Assembly: GCF_028372415.1 (NCBI RefSeq)
Contig: NC_092875.1
Location: 54,601,228-54,665,227, forward strand
Length of the DNA: 64,000 nucleotides
Direction: 5' to 3'
Origin: Notamacropus eugenii
Lineage: Eukaryota; Chordata; Mammalia; Diprotodontia; Macropodidae
The notes under the pieces were generated by a model, which made no database searches, was not told the DNA's origin, and saw only the letters and a list, made by a program, of their open reading frames with translations. Below, one piece after another: positions 10,201 through 30,943 of the stretch (positions are counted from its first letter, which is position 1; each line of letters begins with the position of its first letter). Both the position numbers and the translations under genes were made by a program.

Positions 10201-13200
10201 AGATCGGGAAGAGAAATAAGAGGGCTAGGATAGAGTCTTGGGAGAATACCAGAGCAGTAACTAGGGAGGGGTAACTGGGGGCTTTGCTCCAGGCAGGGTA
10301 ACAAAATTAGAGGGTGCTGAAAGCCTTTGCGGTCCTTTAACATTATAAAAACGACAAAGATTAACATACTACATCCCCTTGGCAGTCCCCAAAATGAGCT
10401 CCTCCCAGACCCAACCTAACCCTGACGTCCTTATCTCTCCCCCTGCCCCATCCCACAACCATACTGGACCCTGTCCTGGGATCTTTAGTAGAACTTGAAG
10501 TGAAGGGCATGAATTTGAGGACATAAGGCATCTTGGGATATGAAGAATGAATCACCAGGCCACCAACTGCCAAGGTTCAGATGAATCTGAGGTATCATGG
10601 TAAAGTGCTGAACTTGGAATCAAGGAGGCCTAGATTCAAATCCCACCTCAGACACTTATTGTGTGACCATGGACAAGTCACTTAGCTACTCTGGGCCTCA
10701 TTTTCCCTATCTGCTAAATGAGGAGACTCCATCTCTAAAATCCATCCTATCATCCCTTCCTCATTCATTTACCTGTCTCTTCCCCATATGGTACTACTAC
10801 TCCTAGTTTTCTGATTGTATTCATAATTCTGGGCATCCTCTTCACATTATGGTGGATAAGCTCCAGTCCCAGCCATGGGGTGGTAAAGGGTCTGTGCTGA
10901 TATGCTAAAGTATTAAGTCTGGCTGTTCATCGGGTTGGCAGTGACTTGGGGCTGGCTGAGCCGATGAAATCCCCCACTGACAATAGTAGTCCTTATATAC
11001 ACAAGTGATCCCACGGAAAGAAAGAAAAACCACAAACCCACGTAGTCTGACCTCCACTGTATGTGGAAAAGGGACATCCACTTTGCCTGGATCTGTGACC
11101 ATAAGCTCCATCCTGTAATACCCCACCCCTCAAAAAAAAATTCATCTGAAGACATCTTTCATCCTACTTACCCCATAACCAATTGGGGCTGCCCAAGGCA
11201 CAAGAATCACTAGACACTATGTTTTAAGGATAAGAGGACAGGATAAGGAATCAACAAAGGGGAGATACAATCAATCAGGGAGGAAGGAAGAGAAACCATG
11301 AGAGAAGGGCATTATGGAAGCTGGGGGAACGTGAGGGTATCAAAGACAATCCAGTGTCCCGTGCTGGCAAGAGGTCAAGGAGAATGGGAACGGAAAAAAA
11401 ACTGAATATGATGACAAGGAGATTTGGGGAAGTAGAGGGGATGTAAAGCAGATTGCAAAGGACAGAGGAGTGGGGAGGTGGGAACAAAGCATAGGCAAAG
11501 GGTACAAGACCCTCTTTCTAAGAATCTGTATTCTTAGGCCCCTCCCAGCTCCAACATCCTAACTGGCCGCTCAAGTTCCGATGTCTTGAGTTCTCAAGTT
11601 TTCCATAACTAATTTCAAGTCTGGGCAAATGGGAGACAAGTTCAGGGGGGAAGGTCAGCCATGAGGCTGAGTTATTCCCTTAGGAAAACACAAACACCAG
11701 CTACTCCTCCCCCCATCTGTTTTTGTCAACCAGATCCAAAGGGAGGTTGTCCCAGGGGGCCAGGGGGAAATGCATTTCCCGACTATGAGCTGTAGTCAAG
11801 AAACATGATGCTTCTCCTGGGGTTTAGCTGGTGCCTGGGGTCCAGACTCCTGCCTATTCTGCCAATGTCTGGCACTGAAAGCTCCAGGGACACCTAGGGA
11901 AGAGAATGAGCTAGGTATAATGTCCCCATCCTGACCCCCAAAGAACCCCTCCCAATCCCCCCCAAAAATTGATTTAGCTCTAATTCTATAGAATTGCCTT
12001 CTCTCAGAAACATACACATATATGTTCCATTCACATGCTATGCACATGGATCAGGTAACAATATTTGGAGAGGGTGTATGTAGTACACTCTGTGGGTGAT
12101 GGATAAGTCCGGCATGTCCTGTAGTGGAACACACAACAAGATGGGCTGCAGAAACATTGAAGGGACCCATGATACTCCTCACCCTCTGAGACCATGAAAA
12201 CATTCATGAGATCTGCTAATGATAATCCTAAATCCTTAGAATACAGAAAGTGGGAGCTAGGAGGGAGCTTAGCCCAGAGAATGTCAGAACACAGAACACA
12301 GAAGGTCAGAGCCAGGAGGGCCCTTAGAACATCGAAACAGAATGTCAGAGCTGGGAGGGATGCTAAGACGTAGAGCACAGAACTTCTGAAATAGACAAAA
12401 ACTTAGAACATGGACCCAGAATGTCAGAGCTGGGAGGGACAATAGAATCATTCTGTCTCATGCCTCATTTTGAAGACAGGGAAAGGGGGAGTGACTTCAC
12501 ACAGAGTCTCAGAATTTCAGAGCAGGAAGAAGCCCTCAAGGCCACCTGCCCCAGCCCTCACTTGACAAGAACCCCCTTTCCAGCATAGGTAAACAATGCA
12601 AGAGTATTTGCTTGAAGAACTCCAAGGGCAGGGAAGCTCACTCCTTCCTGGAGCAGCCCTTTCTCCCATGTTAGTTCCCCACTAATGATCAGAATGTTTT
12701 TCTTGACATCCAACCTAAATCTGCCTCACTGAAGCCACCTAAGAGCATAGATTTAGAGATGGAAAGTGCCTGCAGAGTCATCTAGTCTGTCCCCACCATT
12801 TAAAGATGAGGAAACTGAGACCAAAGAGCATAAATGAGTTTCCCAAGGTCACACAGATAGTAATGACAGACAGGTGGGATTTGAACCCATCCTGTCTGCA
12901 AAACCAGTGCTCTTTACACCCAGTGTTCCTAGTTCTGCCCCCTGGGGCCTAGCGGACCAAGGATGATTCTTCTTGTACACAACAGACTTTTGCTCCAGAC
13001 TTGCCCAAGGTCACACAGCTAGAAAGACAAGGAAACAGAACTGGAGACCAGGTCTCCTGACACCTGGTCCAAAGCTCTTCCCCATTACTTCAGTGGTCCT
13101 AGAGATCTGTGAGGACAATAGTAGAGTTACCACCTCCTTTTCCAAGAAGGAACCCAGAACATCTCCATCACACAAAAGCCCAAGTGAAGAGAATAGCTGA

Positions 13201-13582
13201 GCTCAGAATGTGATAAGGCAGGCCACATGCCTGGGCCCTAGCCACAGTGTACACCTCAATCTGGCCAGACCCAGGGGTCAGCCGTTCAGGGTTAGGGAGA
13301 TCAACCTGCCAACACGTTGGCCCCCTCCAGCCCATTCTTTTGCAGGTCTTCATTGCCCAAACGGTCCTTCAGAGCCCACCTGCGATGCTCCCCAGTGGCC
13401 AGCTGCCCCAGCACACAGAGCGTTTGCTCCTCATCTACCTGCGTGTGGCCACCTGGAACCAGATCCTGGACCCATGGGTCTACATCCTGTTCCGCAGGGC
13501 TGTGCTAAAGCGGATCTACCCCCGACTGACAGTGCGGCGCTCCAGCCCCTCTCTGGATCCCACCATTTCCCACTCTCTGTAG
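6442..13582 (+). CDS. TBXA2R: Thromboxane A2 receptor (prostanoid GPCR), two coding exons
   Basis: Class A G-protein-coupled receptor for thromboxane A2 and PGH2 on platelets and vascular smooth muscle; the family couples through Gq and G12/13. Coding exons 6442-7242 and 13346-13582 join in phase 0 to 345 residues (human 343). Visible features are N-glycosylation sites N6 and N20, seven hydrophobic segments, C107-C188 as the expected extracellular disulfide, the prostanoid ECL2 motif [13 protein letters not shown] (177-189), an E134-R135-F136 motif at the end of TM3, R300 in TM7 (ligand carboxylate contact) and DPWVY at 309-313. The intron position before 'VFIAQTV' is the conserved prostanoid-receptor site. 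The start at 6442 best matches the human N-terminus. An in-frame ATG at 6409, in a better Kozak context, would add 11 residues. GIPC3 converges on its 3' end. Confidence 0.96.
7405..7745 (-). repeat. Marsupial SINE fragments in TBXA2R intron 2
   Basis: On the - strand the order is head to tail, with 'ttctccagctcatttgacaaataaggaaactgaggc' and 'ttttctgggcagagatactgg' marking the tail. A second CORE-SINE piece ('cctcagtttcttcttttgtgaaatgatgataataat', 7590-7745) follows in + orientation. Confidence 0.7.
7880..8125. repeat. Degenerate tandem array, about 37-bp unit
   Basis: Roughly six copies of a unit resembling 'agaacacagaatgtcagagctgggaggg.cctt' run head to tail. Similar arrays appear at 12240-12450 and, inverted, at 22010-22440. 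Single units occur near 14130, 21350 and 62690. Confidence 0.75.
8685..9835. other. TBXA2R intron 2, old interspersed repeat and unassigned purine-rich DNA
   Basis: It opens with 'caataaacattgattgagcacctgctgagtgcaagg', a common old mammalian repeat, and continues as GA-rich sequence with no conserved coding block. Open frames of 119 and 62 codons here look incidental. Confidence 0.45.
9838..9970 (+). repeat. Truncated marsupial SINE with A-rich end
   Basis: Starts 'ggggcagttagatggtgcaatggatag', passes 'gtgaccctgggcaagtcattt' and ends in 'gcctcaaaaaaaa'. This is the tRNA-like half only. Confidence 0.85.
9985..10330. repeat. Old mammalian interspersed repeat, class not assigned
   Basis: Text such as 'acattttgagtttgagatgctaggatacacaggtagagatatccaacagg' and 'ctaggatagagtcttgggagaatacc' recurs at 33790-34640 in the same order. 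I recognise it as a dispersed repeat but cannot name the family. Confidence 0.5.
10595..10745 (+). repeat. CORE-SINE fragment
   Basis: 'catggtaaagtgctgaacttggaatcaaggaggcctagattcaaatccc' followed by 'tgtgaccatggacaagtcacttag' and 'cctcattttccctatctgctaaatgaggag'. Confidence 0.8.
10746..12239. other. TBXA2R intron 2 interior, nothing recognised
   Basis: No exon-like conserved block, RNA gene or confident repeat was seen. Short open frames on the - strand at 10905-11155 and 11796-12378 lack similarity to any protein I recognise. Confidence 0.45.
12240..12450. repeat. Second degenerate 37-bp tandem array
   Basis: Units of the form 'ttagaacat..aa.cagaatgtcagagctgggaggga' repeat about five times. 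The unit is that of the array at 7880-8125. Confidence 0.7.
12490..12735 (-). mobile_element. CR1/L3 LINE 3' fragment, antisense
   Basis: Antisense CR1/L3 landmarks run in the same order as at 1235-2260: 'gagtctcagaatttcagagcaggaagaagccctcaaggccacctgcccc', 'ttgacaagaaccccctttccagca', 'tttttcttgacatccaacctaaatctgcc'. Confidence 0.65.
12740..12960 (-). repeat. MIR-like SINE, inverted
   Basis: 'aaagatgaggaaactgagaccaaagag', 'cccaaggtcacacagatag' and 'gatttgaacccatcctgtctgcaaaaccagtgctcttt' are the reverse complement of a tRNA-derived SINE core and head. Confidence 0.7.
13346..13582 (+). CDS. TBXA2R: TBXA2R coding exon 2 (TM6 end, TM7, C-tail)
   Basis: 78 codons plus TAG after acceptor 'cattcttttgcag'. 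It contains R300, the DPWVY motif and a short C-terminal tail of about 30 residues ending SHSL. An unspliced open frame runs upstream from 13247 but is intronic. Confidence 0.95.
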   Translation, partial: VFIAQTVLQSPPAMLPSGQLPQHTERLLLIYLRVATWNQILDPWVYILFRRAVLKRIYPRLTVRRSSPSLDPTISHSL

Positions 13583-13862
13583 CCCAAGTGCACTGAGGAG
13601 TCATGGTCACAGTAAGCCCCACTGGAGGACCGGGCGAACAGAGGCCAATTTGCACTGCTGGCAGCGGGAATTCTGGGCTGTACAAGGGCTAAGTCTGGGA
13701 GGGGGCTGCCACCAAGAGAAGCCAGACTCCAGGTTTAGCAAAATGGACACTGAACTGTGGACATGTGAACAGGGGGTGGTAAGGTAGGAGTAGGAGGCTC
13801 AGGGTCAGAGGAGGAACCCGGGCCCCTGGTCATCTTGTCCTCTCCTCCTGATCCCTCTAATA

Positions 13863-13868
13863 ATTAAA
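13863..13868 (+). terminator. TBXA2R poly(A) signal (ATTAAA)
   Basis: ATTAAA lies 281 bases after the TBXA2R stop. A GT-rich element follows at about 13888-13905, giving a normal cleavage-site arrangement near 13885. Confidence 0.65.
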
Positions 13869-13889
13869 TTCCCTTGCCCACCCTCCCTG

Positions 13890-14445
13890 TTGTCCATCTG
13901 TGTGATCTGATTGATCAAGTGTATGGGTGTAAGGGGGGAAGGCATTCAGGGAACGTGGAGGGGGAGTAGAGGAGTAGGCACCCTAGCTGTACTCACTCTC
14001 ATGATCCCTGCTTTGAATAGAAGGAGAAGAGGGGCAGGTTCTGAGGACCCTGATGGGCCCTTGTGGCCTTACTGCCCCTTTTATAGATGAAGAGACAGAT
14101 CCAAGGTAGCGGGAGAGACTCTCCAGGTCACAGAAACACAGAACATCAAAGCTGGAAAGAAACCCAGGACTATAGAACAGAGAATTCAGGAGCCAGAAGG
14201 GATCATAGAGACCAATACTTTGATTTTACAGATGGGGAAACTGAGCCTCAGAAAGACAGCATGACTTGCCTAATGTCACCCAGTGAGTTGCAGGTGGAGT
14301 CAGAACCAGAACTCCAAATTGGAATTCTATCTTGTTTCTAGGGAAAGACCCTGGAAAGTACCCACCCATACCCACACCCTTCTCTACCCCCAATGTCCCC
14401 CAGCCTTCTTCCTTTGGCCAAGAAGAACACATCCAGACAGGAATT
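13890..14445. other. Convergent intergenic spacer between TBXA2R and GIPC3
   Basis: About 0.55 kb separates the two predicted cleavage sites. It contains a MIR-like inverted fragment (14080-14340: 'gatgaagagacagatccaagg', 'gatggggaaactgagcctcag') and one unit of the 37-bp repeat near 14130. No gene is seen. Confidence 0.55.
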
Positions 14446-14448
14446 ACT

Positions 14449-14454
14449 TTTAAT
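14449..14454 (-). terminator. Poly(A) signal for the GIPC3 terminal exon (ATTAAA on - strand)
   Basis: ATTAAA on the - strand is followed on that strand by GT-rich sequence (about 14435-14410). It is the first credible signal after the GIPC3 stop. It lies only about 112 bases after the stop of the 978-codon repeat frame, so that frame would sit wholly inside the GIPC3 terminal exon. Confidence 0.55.
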
Positions 14455-14565
14455 CTCCACATGCCTCAAGGTACAGATAGAAGCAACTGGCTGAGCACTG
14501 CAGGGGGACCTAAATGCCCCTTCTCCCCAGTTCTGGATCCTCTTACAGGTCTCTGAGTCAAAGAC

Positions 14566-25160
<10,595 letters not shown>

Positions 25161-25319
25161 GGGCTTGCCCAGCCACTCAGGGGGCCCCAAGCGTCCGACG
25201 GCGCCGGCCGGATCCGGCCTGCTTCCTTCCCTCCCTTCCCCCAGCCGCCCCCGCCTCCTCCTGCTGACAGCCGAGCTCTGGCCTGTAACACAAGCCCAGG
25301 GGACAGTGGCGGACACAGG

Positions 25320-26160
25320 GAACTTGATCCTGGTGCCAGGTAATTGACACCTAGAGAGGGAGGAGCCAGTGAAGGCCCAGGTGGTGGTGGGGAGGGGGGA
25401 CCCAGGTGTCCCAGCACCTCTGACTGCTCAGTACAGCTGCTCCCTCTCCTGGGCCTTGACAGTTGGCACCCAAGAGGAAGGAGGATCAAATGGGTCCTCT
25501 CTACTTTCCGCACATAGTCAATTTAGAGCTCATCTGGAGCAGCTGCCTTTTACCATGGAAGTTGAGGCCCAGAGAGAGAGGCTTTGCTAAGGTCACAAGC
25601 CAAGGCTAGGCCCTGAACCTAGACAGGTGTTCAGCCTTCCCACCAAGGATGGTTTCCCAAATTCCTTCATTCTGATCGATGCAGGGAAGAGAGCCCCTGG
25701 ACCTGCAGTGAGCAGACTCGGCTCTGTCCACTTCCTTGGGTGACCTGGGCCTGTTACCCCTTTAGGAAGATAGTACTTGCCTCCCTCCCAAGAGGGTCTT
25801 AAGGTTTGGAGATTGCCCAGATATTATCACGCAAATTAGGAGGAGGGGAAGTTGGAGACACTGCCAGGTCTTATCATTCCTCTAGGTAACATGACCTGCC
25901 CTTACCAGGGCCAACCTTGACGAAAGCTGTCTGGGCTGAGCAGGTCAGTAAGGGCAGGGCCTTTGGTGCCCTCTGAGCGATCCTCCAGGACACAGCCTGG
26001 AAAGAGCACCTGGAGGCCTGCACGGACACCTCAGAGTGCGGGGCCCAACCACACAGGTGCAAAACCAGAGTCAAGGTGGTGGCTGGTTGGGGTGAGCTCT
26101 TCCCTTTTATCCCCCCCACCCCTTCTACCTCCGCCCCAAAAAACCCACCAGACAGAGACC
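25320..26160. other. GIPC3-HMG20B intergenic region
   Basis: Spacer between the GIPC3 5' end and the HMG20B 3' end. It contains a short MIR-like inverted fragment near 25500-25640 ('aagttgaggcccagagagagag'). No gene was recognised. Confidence 0.5.
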
Positions 26161-26187
26161 CACAAACAGATTTGAGCTGAGTCAATT

Positions 26188-26193
26188 TTTATT
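26188..26193 (-). terminator. HMG20B poly(A) signal (AATAAA on - strand)
   Basis: AATAAA on the - strand lies about 795 bases after the HMG20B stop at 26988. It is the first canonical hexamer downstream of the stop. Confidence 0.65.
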
Positions 26194-26987
26194 TAAAAAG
26201 TTGATGACTGTAGTCACAGCTGATGCTTCCAGGAAGGCCTGTGGGCTATAGGGGGAAAGCTTCCTGGCTCCCCATACATGGGGAGGCAGGGTGGGGAACA
26301 GAGAGGGGAGATGTGGCCTGGGAAAGGGCTGGGGAAAAGAATTTGTGGATCACGGGGAACCACTCTGACCCTACCCTCTCCATCTCCCATTCTGGGAGGG
26401 AGGGGGCTATCAGAAGGTGAGCTGAGTCAGTCAGTTTGAGAGAGAGACAGAAAGTGCAGGAGGGGGAGTCTGGAGACAGAGCTAGCTCCCACATGGCTAG
26501 GTGTGGAGAGGTGCTATGTTGTATCTGTGAGAACTGGCTGCATGTGCCATGGGTCCTATCTGTGCCCATGTGCTGTTATGGGCACCACCCATACACTGAA
26601 CTGTGGGGTTGACACATGACACATGTTCTCTTGACCCTGCCCCCATGCAGGGGAAAGGAAAAAAGTTTAGAGATCACCATGGAGGTTAGTGGGGTGGGAC
26701 ATGAGCCCTGGAGAAGGCAGGAGGATTCAGAGGCTGGGGCTTCCCCCACCTCAGGAAGGCACAGACAGGACTCCCCAAAACCCATCCAGCACCTCCCCAG
26801 CCCCTTGCCCTAGGTCCTGACTCAGCTCTAGGGCTAGGAAGGCCCTGGAGGAGGTACAGGGAGGCCCAAGGCTGAACCCTGCCCAGTGAGCCAGGAGAAA
26901 GGGGAGCAAGGGGCAAGACTAGACTGCTGAGACTGATCCTTCTCCAGGATGGCTCTGGATCCACAGGGGCCCTTCCTCCAGCACTAC

Positions 26988-27000
26988 TCACAAGTGCTCA
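26988..27000 (-). CDS. HMG20B: HMG20B coding exon 9 (last three residues and stop)
   Basis: After acceptor 'catctttag' the exon completes Ser (AG|T) and encodes Glu-His-Leu-stop, matching the human SEHL terminus. The rest of the exon is 3'UTR to about 26170. Confidence 0.85.
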
Positions 27001-30000
27001 CTAAAGATGGAAAGGAAGGAAAGGGCGCATCAGTAGGATGGAGGAGGAGGAGAAGCCCCCCAGTAGCTCTGCTAAAACCCTTCCCCCATACTGAGGGACC
27101 TCGCCGAGTCCCATCTATCAGGTTGGGTCCTCAGAACAGATCTGGACCTTGGGAGGAGGGGACATCCCTTCGGTAGTTTCCACATTCGTTGGATAAGGCA
27201 GATTCCAACTGTGTGCCCCCTCTGAGTGGATCCCATCCGGTTCATCTGATCTGGGGAGAGGGATATCCTCTCCCCAGCACTCCTCCAGACCCTGACCAGT
27301 GGAATATTTCCATCAAGATCCCCTGTTGGGCCTGCTCTGTTGACCCCCTACCTGGCTATCCGAGACAGGATCTCCTTGATGCGCACGATGAGCTTCTCGT
27401 GCTGCAGGGGGTCCCTCTCAATGGCTCCATGAAGCTTGGCCATATAGAAGTCCAGGGTACTAAGTGTTGGGGTTTCCCCAGTACCTGGTAGGGGGAAAAG
27501 GGAGGAGAATGCCAGGGTCCTGGAGAAGACGAGTTTCCCACCCCCCATCCCTGGGTGTGTCTTGGCAGGTAGAAGTGGGATTCCTCAAGAGAGGAATCTA
27601 GGTTGAGTCTCAGGCCCTTTGCAGGTGTGGGACATGCCAGGAGGCTCAGCCCCCCAGAAACAGAGAGACTCACCAGGCACAGGCAAGGAAGCAAAGCTGG
27701 CCGTAAGCGCCTGGCGGACAGCCCGGAGCTGCTGCTGGAGGGCCAGGGTCCGGCGCTCCTCCCTAGCCACCTCCTGCTCCAACCGCTCCCGGGCGCTGCT
27801 CATGCTCTGAGTATGACGCTGGAGGACCGCGTTCTGTTCCTCAAAGGCCACGTTCATCTTCCTCAGACGCCGCAGCTCTGCTTCCCTGGCTGGAAGATGG
27901 GCAGCCCCCTCAGAGCCTGCAGGCCCCCTCTGGGCCCAGCCAAAGATACCTGATCCAAAACCCTGATCAAACCTTGCTGTCGTCTGAGGTCCAGCTCAGG
28001 GTCTGCCTCCTGAAGGAAACCCATGCACATCTCTCCTTGAGGCCTTTAGTCATACGAGGCTGGAGCAACCCAGGACCATAGAGTCCATTCCCCTCAACTT
28101 ACACATAGGGTGAGATTTCTAAGACCTGACGCTGACGTAGTAATTAGTAAAGCTCTTCAGAGCTGTTATTTTATCTAGTCTTTAAATTCAGCCAAGCCCC
28201 CCAATTCATCCTGAACCAGATCAAAACGTGATTGGAAAATGTTTAAACAAAAAATGCCACACAGCACAGATGGATCTGGGTTTGCCAGCACCGCTTACAA
28301 CAAGCTGGGTTGGCCCTACACGTCTTATTCTCATTTTACAGATGAGAAAACTGAGGCAACAAGAGGTTAAGTGGCAGGTCTACAGTCACACAGCCTATGC
28401 CCCAGACAGGGCAAGAGGAGGGACAGGAGGCTCAGTGAGAATGCCTCACCTTTGTTCTGGTCCAAGAATTCTTCAGTAAAGATGGGGACATCGAAGGTAG
28501 AGAAGCCATCAAAGTCCCCGCCCTGAAGGATGGCAGAAGAAGGCAGCATTACTGGGGTTGGCAGAGAAGAGAAGAGAGGCCCCTCCCAGGCTTTGCAGTC
28601 ACACAGGGGTCAGCACAGCTCTGCAGTGCCCTCTTCTGGCACCCACATGACAGGCCTTCCTTCCTCCCTCCCCTCCCTGCCTGGAGCATGGAGCAGAGCC
28701 CCTTCCACAGAGTTCCCAGGGCCCCTAACCTTGTGTCCATTCAGTAGAGTGTTCATGGCTGAAGCGCCTGGGTCCTCTAAGGGGAAAGGAGAAGCAGGTG
28801 AGAGTCCTGGAGGGTGGGAAAAGGGATAAGGCCCACCCCAGTTCCTCCTTGGGAACCCTGCCCCAACACCCATGAATGCACATATATACTTACCACACAT
28901 ACATAAACATGCATGCACGAGCACATGCCCACACATGTACTTGTGCAGGCACATACATATACACACACACATACACACACACACATACACACACACCTTT
29001 CTTGGCTTTCTTCTCCTGGAGTTTCTCTGCACACATCTTGTAGGCCTCGGACTGCTGGTACTCACGGAGCTCCTTCATGTACTGCTGTTTTTCCCTCTCT
29101 GCCTCATCAAGGTAGCGCTGGAGACAGAGATGGAGACCAAATGGGAGGGCTGCTGGTGCATGGCCAGGGAAGGCCATGGAGGAGGGGCTGGGAATCCTCT
29201 TTGGGTTGGATCCCCTTAGAAGGGAAGAGCCCTGTCTGGGATTCACTAGAGGAGGAGGAAGAAGAGGAGGTAGAGGCAGTGTTGTAGAAGGAAATCTGGC
29301 TCGGAATAAAGGGCCTGTGTTTGAGTCCTGCACCGGGTGTATCACCTTGGACAAGTCCCTCGGCCTCCTGGGGCCTCAGTTTCCTCATCTGTAAATTGAG
29401 GAGACCGTACTAAGCATCCTCGGAGGTTTTTTCCAGTTCTAGATCTAGAATCCAAGAATCCGACACAGAGAATTGATGGAGAAACCATGGCCACACGGGA
29501 AGAGCCTGGTAGCCAGTTCCAAGGGCTTCTGAGAAATGCACCATTTCCAAGGAGGGGTCTCCAGGTTCCTACCTGCTTGTCTGTGGGTTGTAGCTTGCTC
29601 CACTCAGCCCCCAGCATCTTAGTGATCTCAGGGAAGGGTAGGTCTGGGTGCAAGGTGCGGATCTGCTCCCGCCTTTCATTGAGGAATCGAACGTAACCAG
29701 TGACAGGTGCCTTTGGCCCATTGGGAAGAATCTTCTTTCTCTTTTTGCCCTTGGGCCAACCTCGCTTCTTCACAGGCTGGGGGAGACAAAGCAGAGGAGC
29801 GAGGCCGAGCGTGACCTTTGGGGAGGCACAAAGCCAGGGCCCCTTCTCCCCCAAGGCCCGGCACTCACCTCCTCTTCCGAGGGCCCTTTCTCCACACCCC
29901 CAGCCCTGGGGCCCTCCACTTTCTCCTGCTTCACGGGAGCCAGCCCTGCCAGGCTCCCCGGATGCTGCTGTCCAGGGACCTTCCCGTTGCTCGGCCTGGA

Positions 30001-30413
30001 ACCCAAGCCTTCCATCTGTCAGGGTCTCCGCAGGGCCCCACCCCCACCCCCACCCTATCCCCACCTTCGCTCAGAGAGGGGTGGGGGGTGTGGAGATGGC
30101 AGAAACCAACGGGGACCACAGGGACCAAATCAGGGCAAGACGCATTTATTAACCGCTAGGCACGAGCAAACCCTACTAGGAAACTAGGGTGCCCGATGTG
30201 GCACAGACAGCCCCTGCCTTCAGTGCGATGATGGGGGCCGGGGGCGCAGAGGGGGTTCGGACAGGGTGGACAGAAGGCAGCGGGGGGAAGGTCGATCTCG
30301 GCAGAGCGGAGCCTTGCCGAGACCCCGACACCTGCCCCCCACCCCCGGGGAGCACCCCACAAGCGCGTCACTCACAGGAAGCCCGGGACTAGCTGCCTGG
30401 GGCTCTGGGACAT
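26988..30413 (-). CDS. HMG20B: HMG20B (BRAF35), HMG-box protein of the LSD1-CoREST complex
   Basis: Nuclear, non-sequence-specific HMG-box protein. In the BHC (LSD1-CoREST-HDAC) co-repressor it helps silence neuronal genes, and it was first isolated with BRCA2. Nine coding exons (- strand): 30413-30376, 29995-29869, 29776-29573, 29117-28997, 28776-28730, 28522-28450, 27889-27674, 27484-27352, 27000-26988. All borders are GT-AG with matching phases, giving 323 residues (human 317). Layout: variable acidic N-terminus (1-55), basic stretch [15 protein letters not shown] (56-70), HMG box (about 75-143, '[17 protein letters not shown]'), linker, and a C-terminal coiled coil (about 204-270, '[18 protein letters not shown]'). 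The C-terminus ends SEHL as in human, supplied by a tiny last coding exon. The promoter is a CpG island; a non-coding first exon is proposed at about 30944-31035. Confidence 0.96.
27352..27484 (-). CDS. HMG20B: HMG20B coding exon 8
   Basis: Encodes [20 protein letters not shown] to EILSRIA. Acceptor ccccctaccag, donor GCCAG|GTAGGG. Reading through the donor gives an immediate TAG, which is intronic. Confidence 0.93.
27674..27889 (-). CDS. HMG20B: HMG20B coding exon 7 (coiled coil)
   Basis: Completes Ala204, then [20 protein letters not shown] to SFASLPVP; acceptor ccatcttccag, donor CCTG|GTGAGT. Confidence 0.95.
28450..28522 (-). CDS. HMG20B: HMG20B coding exon 6
   Basis: 24 codons plus one base, [20 protein letters not shown] to DQNK; acceptor ccatccttcag, donor AAAG|GTGAGG. 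Confidence 0.95.
28730..28776 (-). CDS. HMG20B: HMG20B coding exon 5
   Basis: Small 47-base exon: completes Glu, then [15 protein letters not shown]. Acceptor ttccccttag, donor AAG|GTTAGG. Confidence 0.92.
28951..28996. repeat. (CA)n microsatellite forming an HMG20B splice donor
   Basis: On the transcribed (-) strand this is GTGTGTGTGT with TATG interruptions. It starts exactly at the intron side of coding exon 4, so the donor is AAAG|GTGTGT. Confidence 0.9.
28997..29117 (-). CDS. HMG20B: HMG20B coding exon 4 (end of HMG box)
   Basis: 40 codons plus one base, [20 protein letters not shown] to EKKAKK; acceptor ctctgtctccag. The donor is GTGTGT at the edge of the CA microsatellite. Confidence 0.95.
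29265..29450 (+). repeat. MIR-like SINE in HMG20B intron
   Basis: 'ggcctgtgtttgagtcctgc', 'caccttggacaagtccctcggcctcctggggcctcag' and 'tttcctcatctgtaaattgagg' in order. Confidence 0.75.
29573..29776 (-). CDS. HMG20B: HMG20B coding exon 3 (basic region and HMG box)
   Basis: 68 codons in phase 0, [20 protein letters not shown] to QPTDKQ, nearly identical to human. Acceptor tttgtctcccccag, donor CAG|GTAGGA. Confidence 0.97.
29869..29995 (-). CDS. HMG20B: HMG20B coding exon 2 (variable N-terminus)
   Basis: Completes Leu13, then [13 protein letters not shown] to GPSEEE with the conserved 'VKQE..EGPRAG' core. Acceptor tgggttccag, donor GAG|GTGAGT. Confidence 0.9.
30376..30413 (-). CDS. HMG20B: HMG20B coding exon 1 (start codon)
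   Basis: Encodes [12 protein letters not shown] plus two bases, comparable to human MSHGPKQPG. Donor TTCCT|GTGAGT. The exon begins at 30463 after acceptor 'ttcttgtctttcag', so 50 bases are leader. Confidence 0.85.
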
Positions 30414-30943
30414 GACCGAGGCCCTCGCCCGTCGCTGCCGCCGTCGGGGGGCCCTCTCTGAACCTGAAAGACAAGAAAGGCCAGCCCGGCAGGTGGGGAG
30501 GGGGAGGCCCCGGAGCCGGGTCCGGCCGCCCCAGTCCGCACGTCGGTGCGATGGGCTGGACCCGACACGCCTCCCCGGGCTCCACTCTCCACCCGGCGCT
30601 TAGAGATCTCCGAGGACAGCGTCTGGGGGCGGGGCTTGGGGGCGGGGAGACCAAACTCCCCACGGTTGGAGGAGGGGGGAGGGGGATGGATCCCTCGGGG
30701 AGCGAGTGGCTCACGCAGCTGGATCGTGGGGACCCCCCAGATCCTCTCCCAGCCCAGGGCAGCGGGAGGGCGGGGAGGGACCCCGTGGATCCCTTTGTTG
30801 GAGGATCTCCTCCCCCCCACCCGGCAAGGGAATCCTGCCCGCTTCCCCGGCGCCCCCGGCGCCCCAGTCCCGATCGCTTCGCCCCCGAGAGCGCCCCCGG
30901 GCCACGATCGTCCCTCATCCCCGGGACCCGCGGCAGATTTTAC

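Noticed and set aside
25161..25316. 52-residue N-terminal extension of GIPC3
   Set aside because: The frame is open to an ATG at 25316, but the added sequence is unlike the GIPC3 N-terminus. The Met at 25160 matches the human start.
27348..27360. HMG20B ending ...SRIAR followed by TAG
   Set aside because: The TAG is inside a GTAGGG splice donor, and splicing gives the conserved SEHL end.
28610..29354. Long frames on both strands over HMG20B exon 4 and the CA repeat
   Set aside because: They translate the (CA)n microsatellite or run through splice sites. Only the 28997-29117 exon is supported.
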